From the NCBI GenBank assembly GCA_035353855.1, contig DAOQAK010000042.1:1-36957 (forward strand): a DNA stretch of 36,957 bases, in the 5' to 3' direction. Source of the stretch: Bacteroidales bacterium (GTDB taxonomy: Bacteria > Bacteroidota > Bacteroidia > Bacteroidales > CG2-30-32-10). The notes under the pieces were generated by a model. It worked only from the letters and a program-made list of their open reading frames with translations, had not been told where the DNA came from and made no database searches. Shown here piece by piece: positions 1 to 8,590 of the stretch. Each line of letters begins with the position of its first letter. The stretch's first letter is position 1. Made by a program: the position numbers and the translations under genes.

Positions 1-30
1 TTTAAGTTTTTTACATACCTTTGTTAATAT

Positions 31-108
31 CTATATTTTTACCGAACTATTATTTATTACAGTTGCTGCAAATAAAAACATTAAAATAAATAAAATTTTT
101 GTTTTCAT
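31..108 (-). CDS. Short signal-peptide ORF (25 aa), possibly a truncated secreted-protein gene
   Basis: An ATG at 108 opens a 25-codon frame ending in TAG at 31-33. The product begins with MKTK followed by a hydrophobic run (about residues 5-17) that looks like a Sec signal peptide, then stops after a few polar residues. A signal peptide with almost no mature protein suggests the start of a secreted-protein gene that was truncated or frameshifted, or a chance ORF. No good promoter was found upstream. The window edge lies 30 bases downstream, so the rest cannot be judged. Confidence 0.25.
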   Translation of the reverse strand: MKTKILFILMFLFAATVINNSSVKI

Positions 109-236
109 AGTTTTGCGCTTTATATTGTTTATACAGCAAAACAACAACACTATCATTGCAAAATAAATAAAATTCCGATAAGTTGGATTATTTAAGGAGT
201 ATAATTGATTTAATGTAGACTGAAATTATACCAATT

Positions 237-341
237 GTTATACTCGTTCTTATCAGGTTTGAAAGGCAAAACTGTTTAGAACGAGTTATACCGTACAGAA
301 AACAAAAAATATTTTTGCAAAACTCTTTTCTGTCGGTATAA
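237..341. repeat. Two overlapping inverted repeats in a noncoding stretch
   Basis: The 277-base gap between the ORFs at 31-108 and 386-736 holds two overlapping hairpins. Hairpin 1 pairs 237-256 with 272-291 (core CTCGTTCT with AGAACGAG, plus CAG/CTG next to the loop). Hairpin 2 pairs 286-302 (TTATACCGTACAGAAAA) with 326-341 (TTTTCTGTCGGTATAA) with one bulged base. The two share the TTATAC segment at 286-291, so they are mutually exclusive if transcribed. A 60-codon minus-strand frame across this region has no signal or family resemblance, and I treat it as chance. Confidence 0.5.
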
Positions 342-385
342 ATTAAAATTAAAGTAAAAAAGGATATCATTGAACAACGAACATT

Positions 386-736
386 CTATTCAATAGAGCC
401 GCTTAAATCAACAATCAGTGTGTTTTTATCATAGTATTCCTGGTTGTTTGATACAGTTATCCTGCCTTCAACATATGAATTAGCTGTTAATGTATCAAGA
501 TTTTTAATGTGCAATGCCAGGTATGAATGTTGTCGTGCTTTAAAATTATATGTCCATTCCACAGATGAAACAGTGTCGCATTTTAAACCGTCAACATTAT
601 AATAAGAGATACTAAACTTTTTGGAAGTTCCACTGGCTTTATAAAGCACTTTGTATTTTTTGGTCCACGGAAAATTATGGTCTTCGCAACTTGCGAGTAA
701 AAAGATTGAAAATAATATAAAGATTATTTTTTTCAT
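386..736 (-). CDS. Small secreted lipoprotein, MmpS-like beta-sandwich
   Basis: A 116-aa protein starting at ATG 736. The N-terminus MKKIIFILFSIFLLASC is a lipoprotein signal with lipobox LLASC and lipidated Cys17. The mature part is all-beta in character: alternating hydrophobics, a central VEWTYNF segment and a C-terminal GRITVSNN segment. This resembles the small MmpS-like lipoproteins common in Bacteroidota; that assignment is pattern-based and no function is established. An in-frame upstream codon at 754 is rejected as start because a promoter -7 element lies at 752-759. The gene follows comEC in the same direction but has its own promoter. It ends in TAG. Confidence 0.75.
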   Translation of the reverse strand: MKKIIFILFSIFLLASCEDHNFPWTKKYKVLYKASGTSKKFSISYYNVDGLKCDTVSSVEWTYNFKARQHSYLALHIKNLDTLTANSYVEGRITVSNNQEYYDKNTLIVDLSGSIE

Positions 737-751
737 ATGAATTGAATACGT

Positions 752-782
752 CAAATGTAGAAAAATCTATTTAATCAACAAA
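752..782 (-). promoter_or_regulatory. Bacteroidota-type promoter for the small lipoprotein gene
   Basis: On the minus strand, TTTG (779-782) is followed by a 19-base spacer and TACATTTG (752-759). This matches the Bacteroidota consensus TTTG-N19-21-TAnnTTTG. It predicts transcription starting near 745, a leader of about 10 bases before the ATG at 736. Confidence 0.7.
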
Positions 783-840
783 TTTTATTGAGAAAAATAT
801 TTAATAAAATCATATATACAGAAAGCGCTATATGTTAATT

Positions 841-2967
841 CTATATCTCATGAACATACGCTCCCGATTTCAATACTGCATAGCATGGGATGTCTATCGT
901 TTTGCATTCGTTTAACCATGCTTCAGTTTTCTTCATTGAATTTGATGAATCTATTATTACCAGCCTAGGTTTATATGAATGAAGCAGGTTTGAAATATTG
1001 GTTTTAATATTTCCTGATAATATTAGATAATCCACGTTTAATCCTGAACTTGCAATACTTTGAAAGTTATATTCATTTACTATGGCAATTACTTTATCAT
1101 AAAACCTGATAATATTATTTTTTATAAAAATAGTATGATTGGGATAATTAATAATAGTATCGGAAAGTTGTTTCCTGTTTATTATCAATGGTTCGTTCAA
1201 ACGAAGTTTTATCCAGTTATTCTTTACATGTACTTCCAATAGTTTTGGATGTTGTTGTAATGATGAGTCGGTAATCAGGAAATGGTTTTTCCCTGATACC
1301 AGTTCAATAGCCATCGATTTGTTAATGTTGTAAACAAAAAACTTTTTCTGAGAAAAAGAACGATATTGTTTTATTCCTAATGAAACAAAAAATATAATGC
1401 TGAATATTAATGCGGTTTTCAGTAGTATACCTTTTTTCTTAAATAGAAACGCGATAATAAAAACAATAATGATGTAAAGCAATATGGTTTCCGTTATGTC
1501 AATTGACAATCCTTTTGTAATAGAATAGGGAAGGCTTTCAATATAGCGAATACTTGAGTTGAGTGCATTTAGCATTAATACAAAAACTTTTGAAAAATAA
1601 AATGCGATACTGCCGATTGGTGAAATCATTAGAACAAGCATTCCTGAATAAATAATTAAATTGGAAAGAGGAACCACAATTAAATTGGTGATAAGAAAAT
1701 AATTTGGGAACTGATGAAAATATAAAATGCTTAAAGGGAATGTTGCTATTTGTGCGGCTAATGAAACAGAAATGATAAGCCATACCTGCTTAATTACCCA
1801 ATTTGAAGGTTGCCATAACTCACTTATTTTTTTCTGTAATAAAATAATTCCGAAAACAGCAATGTACGAAAGTTGAAAGCCTACATCGGTTATGTATAGC
1901 GGGTTCAAGATGAGTAAAAATATTGCCGATACGATAAGCGTATTGTAAATGTTTGTATTTCTTTTCATCAATCTTCCAATAATGATAAATGAGATCATTG
2001 TTGCTGCACGGCATACTGCCGGCGATAATCCGGTTATAGCAGCATAGAACCAGATTAATAATATCAGAAGAATGTTTTTGAAATATTTCCCTTTTTTATA
2101 ACGATCTAAAAATGCAAGAAGAAAATTCAATACAATGAAGATAATCCCGACATGCATTCCTGAAACGCTGAGTATATGTAAGGCTCCTGAGCCTGAGTAC
2201 ATGCATATTATATCTTGGTCAAGCTTGTCGGTGTAACCAAGTATCAATGCACCTGCAACAGCATATTCATCGCCATTCATTCCGAATGTTCTGAAAATAG
2301 TTAAAAATTTTTCGCGGATATTTAATGCGTATTCTTTTATAATATTTCCTTTGTTGATTTCTAATATTGCCCATTGCCCTGATTTTACATATGATTGTAT
2401 GAATATCGACCGCATGGCAAGATAATTTTTGTAATCGAATTCTTCAGGGTTCCGGTTGCTTTTCACTTCAGTAAATGATGAAGAAATTATTAGCCGATCG
2501 CCATATTTTAGTTTTGATGCAGCGCTGTCTTTCTGGAAATAAGTCATTATTTTTCCTTCTATATTTTCCCATTTCCCATTTTCCTTAACAGCATTAACGG
2601 CAAGGATAACTTTATACGAGTTTGCTCTTTCTGAAACGGCTTCATCTATTGTAGCAATTATTGTATCGTGTGTTGCTTTACAATTCCTGAATTCAGAAGA
2701 TTTATTATCGTTGATTAATTGGGGTATAGTAATGTTGCAGGCAAATAAAAAAATAACTGAAGTGAGTAATATGCCGAATATCCATCGGTTTTTATAATTT
2801 AAAGGCCATTGGTTAAATATTAGTGCAAGTGCTATTACCAGTATTTCTAATATAATTACAAAAGTTGCAGAAATATTAAACACTTCGGGGAATAGTATAG
2901 AAAGTATTATCCCTGTAAGAAAAGGTATAAATATACGGAGTAATGGAATTTGATTCCAGATGTTCAT
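841..2967 (-). CDS. comEC: ComEC/Rec2 family DNA-uptake channel protein
   Basis: A 708-aa polytopic membrane protein of the ComEC/Rec2 family, the inner-membrane channel that passes single-stranded DNA into the cytoplasm during transformation. The N-terminal ~75 residues hold hydrophobic helices. Residues ~85-210 form a soluble DUF4131/OB-like domain. From ~230 comes the Competence domain, with the family segment GSGALHILSVSGMHVGII and the GLSPAVCRAATM stretch, followed by many membrane helices to ~530. The last ~160 residues are soluble, but no HxHxDH metallo-beta-lactamase motif is visible; this shorter form is usual in Bacteroidota. Only 8 bases separate its start from the end of the upstream spoIID-like gene, so the two are probably cotranscribed. 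Stop is TAG. Confidence 0.93.
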   Translation of the reverse strand: MNIWNQIPLLRIFIPFLTGIILSILFPEVFNISATFVIILEILVIALALIFNQWPLNYKNRWIFGILLTSVIFLFACNITIPQLINDNKSSEFRNCKATHDTIIATIDEAVSERANSYKVILAVNAVKENGKWENIEGKIMTYFQKDSAASKLKYGDRLIISSSFTEVKSNRNPEEFDYKNYLAMRSIFIQSYVKSGQWAILEINKGNIIKEYALNIREKFLTIFRTFGMNGDEYAVAGALILGYTDKLDQDIICMYSGSGALHILSVSGMHVGIIFIVLNFLLAFLDRYKKGKYFKNILLILLIWFYAAITGLSPAVCRAATMISFIIIGRLMKRNTNIYNTLIVSAIFLLILNPLYITDVGFQLSYIAVFGIILLQKKISELWQPSNWVIKQVWLIISVSLAAQIATFPLSILYFHQFPNYFLITNLIVVPLSNLIIYSGMLVLMISPIGSIAFYFSKVFVLMLNALNSSIRYIESLPYSITKGLSIDITETILLYIIIVFIIAFLFKKKGILLKTALIFSIIFFVSLGIKQYRSFSQKKFFVYNINKSMAIELVSGKNHFLITDSSLQQHPKLLEVHVKNNWIKLRLNEPLIINRKQLSDTIINYPNHTIFIKNNIIRFYDKVIAIVNEYNFQSIASSGLNVDYLILSGNIKTNISNLLHSYKPRLVIIDSSNSMKKTEAWLNECKTIDIPCYAVLKSGAYVHEI

Positions 2968-2975
2968 GCACGCAA

Positions 2976-4127
2976 TTATTTCAGATCGGAAATATTGACC
3001 AATGAAACGTCTTTGTAATAATATTTGATAATATTTTTAAATGTCCATCCCAAATCAACCATGTGCATGGCGCCTTCCTGGCAAAGTCCAACACCATGAC
3101 CATAACCACGGCCTTTGAACACAAGTGTATCGCCTTTATCTTCTATACTGAAATATGTTGATCTTAATTTCCAGTCAGTACGTATGGTCTTAAGCGGAAT
3201 ATTGGGATTATCATTAAAATTTATTTTTCGCTCTTTTTGAGAAAAAGTTTTGGCTTTTAAAACCATTGATGAATCACTAATTGGGTAACTGAATTTCTTG
3301 GCAAGATATTCAAGCCATTCTTTTGTAGGAATGTTTTTTTCCCAATGAGCCTGGGTTTGTTTTAAGCAAAAAGTATCTTTTATTGAACGCAGATAAGAAG
3401 TGGCTATTGACCATATATCTTCCGAGTTCACTGTTTCTCCGCCGCAGTTGGAATGAAAGGATGCGGAAATAGGTTTGTTGGTTTTGTCAATAATTATATC
3501 GCCTGCAGTTTGCGAAACAGCCATCATGATCATGCTGTTAGTGCAACGACCTTTGTATAATTGACAATGAACATTGTCGCAAAGGTTAAAACCTGATTCT
3601 TTTAAATGCTTACGAATGTTGCTGATTGCGTATGTTCGTGAAATGATAGCCTGGAGTTTTAAGTATTCAAGGTTTTTTTTAATGCCGCCTTCCGATTCAA
3701 CAACACCGGCTATATAATGCTCTATATCTACTTTATTTATGATTTTTAAAATGCTGTCAGCAGCGGAAATGGTTATCCCGTCATCATATACGCGCTCCAG
3801 TAAGTTAGGTTCAAGAGGCGATAAAGTAAAAGTGTTAAGAAACCCTTCAGCAGAAAATGAAAGTATGCTGTAAGTGCCAAGGTCTTCGCCGGACTTTGAA
3901 ATATTAATTTTTTCGCCAACAGCGGTAAGGATAACAGGATTATTTTTATAAAGATCGGCAATTTTAGTTTTGTTACTGTAAATAACATATTTCCCTGATA
4001 AGGGAGTGATCATTACTTTTTTGATTTCGGATGATGAATAAATGCATACATCTATATCTATAGCATTTGCTATTTGCGAAAAAAAAGTAATTATAATTAC
4101 AAATATGTATGATATTCTTTTAATCAA
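2976..4127 (-). CDS. SpoIID/LytB domain protein (secreted, peptidoglycan-acting)
   Basis: A 383-aa protein with signal peptide (MIKRISYIFVIIITFFSQIANA) and a SpoIID domain. Family hallmarks are the VVESEGG...LKLQAIISRTYAI segment around residue 140-165 (the Glu equivalent to the SpoIID catalytic acid), the SNCGGET motif near 225, and YGHGVGLCQEGA near 350. Family members cleave or modify denuded glycan strands or enhance amidases. In Bacteroidota, which do not sporulate, the role is probably cell-wall turnover. The only start that keeps the signal peptide is TTG at 4127; the upstream in-frame stop is at 4146-4148 and no ATG lies between. A strong promoter sits just upstream. It is likely the first gene of a spoIID-comEC unit. 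Confidence 0.88.
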   Translation of the reverse strand: MIKRISYIFVIIITFFSQIANAIDIDVCIYSSSEIKKVMITPLSGKYVIYSNKTKIADLYKNNPVILTAVGEKINISKSGEDLGTYSILSFSAEGFLNTFTLSPLEPNLLERVYDDGITISAADSILKIINKVDIEHYIAGVVESEGGIKKNLEYLKLQAIISRTYAISNIRKHLKESGFNLCDNVHCQLYKGRCTNSMIMMAVSQTAGDIIIDKTNKPISASFHSNCGGETVNSEDIWSIATSYLRSIKDTFCLKQTQAHWEKNIPTKEWLEYLAKKFSYPISDSSMVLKAKTFSQKERKINFNDNPNIPLKTIRTDWKLRSTYFSIEDKGDTLVFKGRGYGHGVGLCQEGAMHMVDLGWTFKNIIKYYYKDVSLVNISDLK

Positions 4128-4146
4128 ATTCGCCTGCTTGAATTTT

Positions 4147-4177
4147 CAAAAATAGCGGAAGCATTTGATAAATCAAA
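4147..4177 (-). promoter_or_regulatory. Bacteroidota-type promoter for the spoIID-like/comEC unit
   Basis: On the minus strand, TTTG (4174-4177), a 19-base spacer and TATTTTTG (4147-4154) match the phylum consensus exactly. It lies between the lpxB stop and the TTG start at 4127, leaving a leader of roughly 12-15 bases. Confidence 0.7.
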
Positions 4178-4211
4178 AAATATTTTCTTAAAAAAACAGA
4201 AAAACGTTTTT

Positions 4212-5324
4212 TTAGTTTTGTAAAAATTGAGAAATTATTTGTGCGGCTTTTTCTGAAGCTCCTTTGCCGCCAAGTTTTTCGCGAAGAGCAGCAAATTCAT
4301 TTTTCATTTTAAGAATATTCTCTTTGATAAATATTTTTTTCAATTCGCTAATAAGGTTTTCAGAGTTGAAGTCATTTTGGATTAGTTCTTTTACCACTTC
4401 TTTCTGCATGATAAGGTTTACCAAAGAAATATAATTAACCTTGATCAACTTTTTTGCAAGATGGTAAGAAATAAAAGAACCTTTATAACAAACTACTTCA
4501 GGAACTTCGAATAATGCAGTTTCCAGTGTTGCTGTTCCCGATGTTACCATTGCTGCATCAGAAATCATCAATAGATGATATGTTTGCCCGAAAATGATTT
4601 TAACAGGATAGCCCTTACATAGATTTTGATAAAAATCATATTCATGAGAATTAACGGCAGCTACAGTAAACTGAAATTCGGGAAAAGCTTTTACTGCTTT
4701 AAGCATTTCGGGAAGCATTTTTATTATTTCCTGTTTCCTGCTTCCCGGAAGTATTGATATTACAGGTTTTTCATTAAATCCAAAATCTTTCCTTATTTCG
4801 GAAATATCTTTTTGATTTATTTGTGATATAGCATCAAGCAAAGGATGTCCTACAAAGTCAACAGAAAAATTAAAGCGCTGATAAAATTCTTTTTCAAAAG
4901 GTAATATCACCAGCATTTTATCTACAGTTCTTTTTATTTTATGAACACGCGATTGTTTCCATGCCCATATTTGCGGAGAAATATAATACACAACTTTATA
5001 TCCGGCATGTTTGGCAAACTCTGCAATACGTAGATTGAACCCCGGGTAATCAACAAGTATGATTACATCCGGTTTGAAAGAATTGATATCTTCTTTGCAG
5101 AAACGGATATTTTTCATAATGGTGCTTAGATTCATCAGCACCTCTATGAATCCCATGAATGCAAGGTCTTTGTAATGTTTTACCAGTTCTGCTCCCTGGG
5201 CTTTCATCAAATCACCACCCCAGCACCTGACGTGAGCATTGCTGTCGATTTTTTTTATTTCGGCAATTAGGTTCGATGCGTGTAAGTCGCCCGATGCTTC
5301 ACCGGCTATGATGTAATATTTCAC
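4212..5324 (-). CDS. lpxB: Lipid-A-disaccharide synthase
   Basis: A 370-aa member of glycosyltransferase family 19. LpxB condenses UDP-2,3-diacylglucosamine with lipid X (2,3-diacylglucosamine 1-phosphate) to form the lipid A disaccharide at the inner membrane. The N-terminal signature IAGEASGD (about residues 6-13), the central YYISPQIWAWK segment, ILPGSRKQEI near residue 190 and the C-terminal SGTATLETALFEVPEVVCYK motif are all diagnostic. Length is normal. The start is GTG at 5324, directly before KYYIIAGEASGD. The gene is third in a surE/membrane protein/lpxB unit with only 5 bases to the preceding stop. Confidence 0.96.
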   Translation of the reverse strand: MKYYIIAGEASGDLHASNLIAEIKKIDSNAHVRCWGGDLMKAQGAELVKHYKDLAFMGFIEVLMNLSTIMKNIRFCKEDINSFKPDVIILVDYPGFNLRIAEFAKHAGYKVVYYISPQIWAWKQSRVHKIKRTVDKMLVILPFEKEFYQRFNFSVDFVGHPLLDAISQINQKDISEIRKDFGFNEKPVISILPGSRKQEIIKMLPEMLKAVKAFPEFQFTVAAVNSHEYDFYQNLCKGYPVKIIFGQTYHLLMISDAAMVTSGTATLETALFEVPEVVCYKGSFISYHLAKKLIKVNYISLVNLIMQKEVVKELIQNDFNSENLISELKKIFIKENILKMKNEFAALREKLGGKGASEKAAQIISQFLQN

Positions 5325-5329
5325 AAAAA

Positions 5330-5626
5330 TTATTTTATTAAATATTCATTCACGAAAAATGCGATAATAAAGATAAAGGTAACTAAAAGCAATCCTTTTC
5401 CTGTTTTTTCGTATTTCAATTTTACTAAGTAATAGCGCATAGCCAGAATACTTACAATGATTGACGTTAGCTGCATTGTTGAAGGTGTGAGAAGAACATA
5501 CATTTCGAAAATATTTCGAATAAGTAAATCAATAGAATATATTATTCCATATAAAATACAAGGAGCAACAATTCCTATGATCAGTCCAAGCGTAAATGAA
5601 TTTTGATTAAATATTTTTTTTATCAT
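5330..5626 (-). CDS. Small conserved-looking membrane protein between surE and lpxB
   Basis: A 98-aa protein with three predicted membrane segments (about residues 12-33, 50-68 and 78-96) and a short basic loop (KLKYEKTGKG) between the second and third. I do not recognise a family. Its ATG at 5626 overlaps the TGA stop of surE in the arrangement ATGA, a classic sign of translational coupling, and lpxB starts 5 bases after its stop. The coupling makes it a real gene. A role linked to the envelope or lipid A synthesis is only inferred from position. Confidence 0.8.
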   Translation of the reverse strand: MIKKIFNQNSFTLGLIIGIVAPCILYGIIYSIDLLIRNIFEMYVLLTPSTMQLTSIIVSILAMRYYLVKLKYEKTGKGLLLVTFIFIIAFFVNEYLIK

Positions 5627-6399
5627 TCTTCAATGTTTTTTAAATAAGGAATGGCATGGTGTGCAGTAAAATCATATAATACAGGAACTACCGAAATATA
5701 ACCGTTTTTCAAAGCCCATTCATCGGTATCTTTACCTTTATCGTTATTAATGAATTCTCCGGTAAGCCAGTAATAGCTTTTGTGATGAGGGTCTTTGCGT
5801 TCGTAGTATTCATCATCCCAGTATGCGATGGCTTGCCTGCATATTTTTATTCCTTTTATCTTTTCTATCTTGGGGATGTTTACATTCAGGCATGTTCCTT
5901 TGGGTAACCCGTTTTGCAGCACATTCCGGGCAATAGTAAGAATTTGTTTTTCACATGGAGTAAAATCAGCTTCGAAAGAATAATCGAGTATTGAAAAACC
6001 AATGCTCGGAATATTTTCAATAGCTCCTTCAAGGGCTGCTGACATGGTTCCAGAATAAATTACATTTATTGATGAATTAGAACCGTGGTTAATTCCCGAA
6101 ACAAGCATATCCGGTTTCTTGAAAAGAATTTTATCAACGGCAAGCTTTACACAGTCAACAGGTGTTCCGCTGCAACTGTATTCAATATGCCTGCCATCAA
6201 TATTGATTTGTTGTAATCGTAAAGGAGTGGCTATAGTGATGGCATGTCCCATTGCTGATTGCGGTTTGTCGGGCGCTACCACTACTACATCGCCAAGTAT
6301 ACGCATAAGTTTTATCAACTGCCTTATTCCTGGCGACATGATGCCATCATCATTAGTAATAAGAATTACAGGCTTTTTTTCTTTTTTAGTTTTCGTCAT
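5623..6399 (-). CDS. surE: 5'/3'-nucleotidase SurE
   Basis: A 258-aa SurE-family acid phosphatase that dephosphorylates nucleoside monophosphates; it is metal dependent and cytoplasmic. The N-terminal ILITNDDGIMSPGI carries the metal-binding Asp17-Asp18 pair, followed by VVAPDKPQSAMGHAIT (the Ser/Asn ligand region), CSGTPVDCVK and LVSGINHGSN. These are the full set of conserved blocks, and length is typical. Its TGA stop overlaps the next gene's ATG, and it appears to head the surE/membrane protein/lpxB unit. A -7-like CAAATATA (TATATTTG on the minus strand) lies at 6423-6430 without a convincing upstream partner. It is the only intact gene in the window that clearly terminates with TGA. Confidence 0.96.
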   Translation of the reverse strand: MTKTKKEKKPVILITNDDGIMSPGIRQLIKLMRILGDVVVVAPDKPQSAMGHAITIATPLRLQQINIDGRHIEYSCSGTPVDCVKLAVDKILFKKPDMLVSGINHGSNSSINVIYSGTMSAALEGAIENIPSIGFSILDYSFEADFTPCEKQILTIARNVLQNGLPKGTCLNVNIPKIEKIKGIKICRQAIAYWDDEYYERKDPHHKSYYWLTGEFINNDKGKDTDEWALKNGYISVVPVLYDFTAHHAIPYLKNIEE

Positions 6400-6533
6400 T
6401 TCTTATCATTCATATAATGTAACAAATATACTTGAATTTTATTTTAGTGAATTGATTTTTTTATTCCAGAATATTATTATAGGTTTATTTATTAAAAATT
6501 ATATTTGTAACGAACATTTTAATATTAGAATCT

Positions 6534-8153
6534 ATGAAAAAATATTTTCTTATTCTATCCATGTCATACCTTATTTCTAATATGGTATATGCCTATTCGG
6601 GACAAGTTTTAAAAACATATGATACGCCTGGGAAATTTACTACAGGCTTAACTTATGATGGAAAATATATTTGGTTATCCGACAGGAAAGATGATAAAAT
6701 TTATTGTATTGACACGACTAACGGGAAAGTTATACGATCGATAAAATCGCCTGCATACTGGCCAACAGGTTTAGCCTGGGACGGTGAAGCATTATGGAAT
6801 GCCGATATACGCGGTGGAATTCCAATGGCTGAAAATTATGTGGGAAAAATTTATCGTATTGATCCTGCTGACGGAACTATTTTACGTACTTTGCCTGCTC
6901 CTTCCAATTCTCCTATAGGGTTGGCTTGGGACGGAAAATATTTGTGGTGTGCCGATAACGAATCGGATGAAATTATTCAATTCGATGCAGATGATGGAAC
7001 TACAATTAAAACCATAAAATCTCCGGCATCCGATCCCAACGGTCTTGCATGGGATGGAAAATATTTATGGGTTTCCGACAGGATTACTAATGAAATTTAT
7101 ATGGTCGACCCTGAAACAGAATGTGTCATTATTATTACTGATGCACCGGGAGCCTATACGAATAGTTTATGTTTTGATGGGAAATATTTATGGGCAGCCG
7201 ATATCCAGGAAGATAAATTATATCAATTGAAAGCAGTTGATGATGACAATTTTCGTATATATAACGAGCGAAAATCGAAAGTTACATATACATTTACATT
7301 AACAAATTTTGGCCCGGGCAATGTTAAAACATTTGATGTACATCTTGCTATGCCTGTCGATAGAGTAAACCAGAAAATCACCGGGAACATTTCCTATGCT
7401 CCGAATTATAATGAAGTTACTACTGATCAATGGGGACAAAAAACAGCACATTATAAATTTACTAATATTAAAACAGGCGACAGTAAAGAAATCAAAATGA
7501 TTTCAACAGTTACCACTTATGATGTACGCTATTTTGTTTTTCCCGAAAAGGTTGGTTCATTATCAGTAATACCTGATAGCATTAAAAGTAAATATCTTGT
7601 GAATGATGAGAAATTTAAATATGATGACCCTTATATTCAAAGCGCATTGAAGGATGCTATTGGTTCTGAAAAAAATCCTTATTGGATAGCACGAAAAATT
7701 TATAATTATATTATTGCAAATATGTTTTATGAAAGGGTGGGTGGCTGGAATACAGCACCAACAGTGTTGAAACGAGGGAATGGTTCCTGCTCGGAATATA
7801 CCTTCGTATATATTTCGATGTGCAGGGCTGCTGGAATACCCGCTCGTTATGTGGGTTCTGTAGTAGTTCGAGGCGATGCAGCTTCAATGGATGATGTATT
7901 TCATCGATGGGTTGAAGTTTATTTACCGGGTTATGGTTGGATTCCTGTTGACCCCAGTGGTGGCGATAATGATTCTCCACGTGAGCAGGCAGATTCGTTT
8001 GGTGCATTATTAAATAGATTTTTTATTACAACTCAAAGTGGTGGCGATTCGGAAACAATGGGGTGGAATTATAATTCTAATGAATTTTATACTACAGAAC
8101 CGAACACAAATATTGTTTTTGAAAACTTTGCTGAATGGGAACCCTTGAAATAA
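6534..8153 (+). CDS. Secreted beta-propeller / transglutaminase-like protein
   Basis: A 539-aa exported protein. Residues 1-20 form a signal peptide ending MVYAYS. Residues ~25-240 contain five repeats of about 45 aa with the core GLAWDGKYLW-AD-IY-ID, a PQQ/NHL/YncE-like beta-propeller blade pattern. Residues ~250-360 look like a beta-sandwich linker. The C-terminal ~170 residues are a transglutaminase-like core with candidate triad Cys419 (NGSCSEYT), His457 (VFHRWVEVY) and Asp473 (PVDPSGG), the pattern of bacterial TGc cysteine hydrolases. All three catalytic residues are present, so peptidase or amidase activity is plausible; the substrate is unknown. No T9SS domain is visible at the C-terminus. 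A -7 element TATATTTG lies at 6500-6507. Confidence 0.85.
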   Translation: MKKYFLILSMSYLISNMVYAYSGQVLKTYDTPGKFTTGLTYDGKYIWLSDRKDDKIYCIDTTNGKVIRSIKSPAYWPTGLAWDGEALWNADIRGGIPMAENYVGKIYRIDPADGTILRTLPAPSNSPIGLAWDGKYLWCADNESDEIIQFDADDGTTIKTIKSPASDPNGLAWDGKYLWVSDRITNEIYMVDPETECVIIITDAPGAYTNSLCFDGKYLWAADIQEDKLYQLKAVDDDNFRIYNERKSKVTYTFTLTNFGPGNVKTFDVHLAMPVDRVNQKITGNISYAPNYNEVTTDQWGQKTAHYKFTNIKTGDSKEIKMISTVTTYDVRYFVFPEKVGSLSVIPDSIKSKYLVNDEKFKYDDPYIQSALKDAIGSEKNPYWIARKIYNYIIANMFYERVGGWNTAPTVLKRGNGSCSEYTFVYISMCRAAGIPARYVGSVVVRGDAASMDDVFHRWVEVYLPGYGWIPVDPSGGDNDSPREQADSFGALLNRFFITTQSGGDSETMGWNYNSNEFYTTEPNTNIVFENFAEWEPLK

Positions 8154-8185
8154 TTTAAAATGGTATCTTCGTTAAAAAAACAAAT

Positions 8186-8590
8186 ATGGCAAATGATAAT
8201 GATAAAATTATTGAATTTGTAAAACATATCAATAATCATAATGTTGAAGAGATTGCTGCGTTTTTGAGTGATGATCATTGTTTTATTGATGCATATGGGC
8301 AAAATATTATTGGAAAAGATAAAATGAAAAAGGCATGGGAAGTTTATTTTGATTGGTTTCCCGATTATGTAATTAATATCTCTGAAATTATTGCCGGCTC
8401 ACAATGTACAGCTATGTTTGGATATGCTTCAGGTACATATAAAGGTGCAAAAGATAAAATGAATTCAAATTACTGGCGACTTCCTTCTGCGTGGAAAATA
8501 ATTGTTGAGAATAATAAAATTAAACATTGGCAGGTATACTGTGATACTAAAATTCCTAATGATAGAATTCAGAACTATCTTAAGGTTTAA
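8186..8590 (+). CDS. SnoaL/NTF2-like small protein
   Basis: A 134-aa protein with the cone-shaped NTF2/SnoaL fold pattern. It has an N-terminal helix VKHINNHNVEEIAAFLSDDH, then a Gly-rich turn (YGQNIIGKDKMKKAWEVYF), then the strands FPDYVINISEIIAG, TAMFGYASGTYKG, PSAWKIIVENNKI and KHWQVYCD. This matches ester cyclase/SnoaL-like proteins of about 130 aa. The family ranges from polyketide cyclases to ketosteroid isomerases, so no substrate can be assigned. It lies 32 bases after the transglutaminase-like gene and may be cotranscribed. Its TAA stop overlaps, through a shared TTAA, the stop of the convergent HPt gene. Confidence 0.82.
   Translation: MANDNDKIIEFVKHINNHNVEEIAAFLSDDHCFIDAYGQNIIGKDKMKKAWEVYFDWFPDYVINISEIIAGSQCTAMFGYASGTYKGAKDKMNSNYWRLPSAWKIIVENNKIKHWQVYCDTKIPNDRIQNYLKV

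Noticed and set aside
188..370. 60-aa minus-strand open frame
   Set aside because: No signal, motif or promoter; it lies across the two overlapping inverted repeats and has the composition of AT-rich noncoding DNA.
6119..6580. 153-aa plus-strand open frame
   Set aside because: It is antisense to surE and runs into the start of the transglutaminase-like gene; surE has all family motifs.
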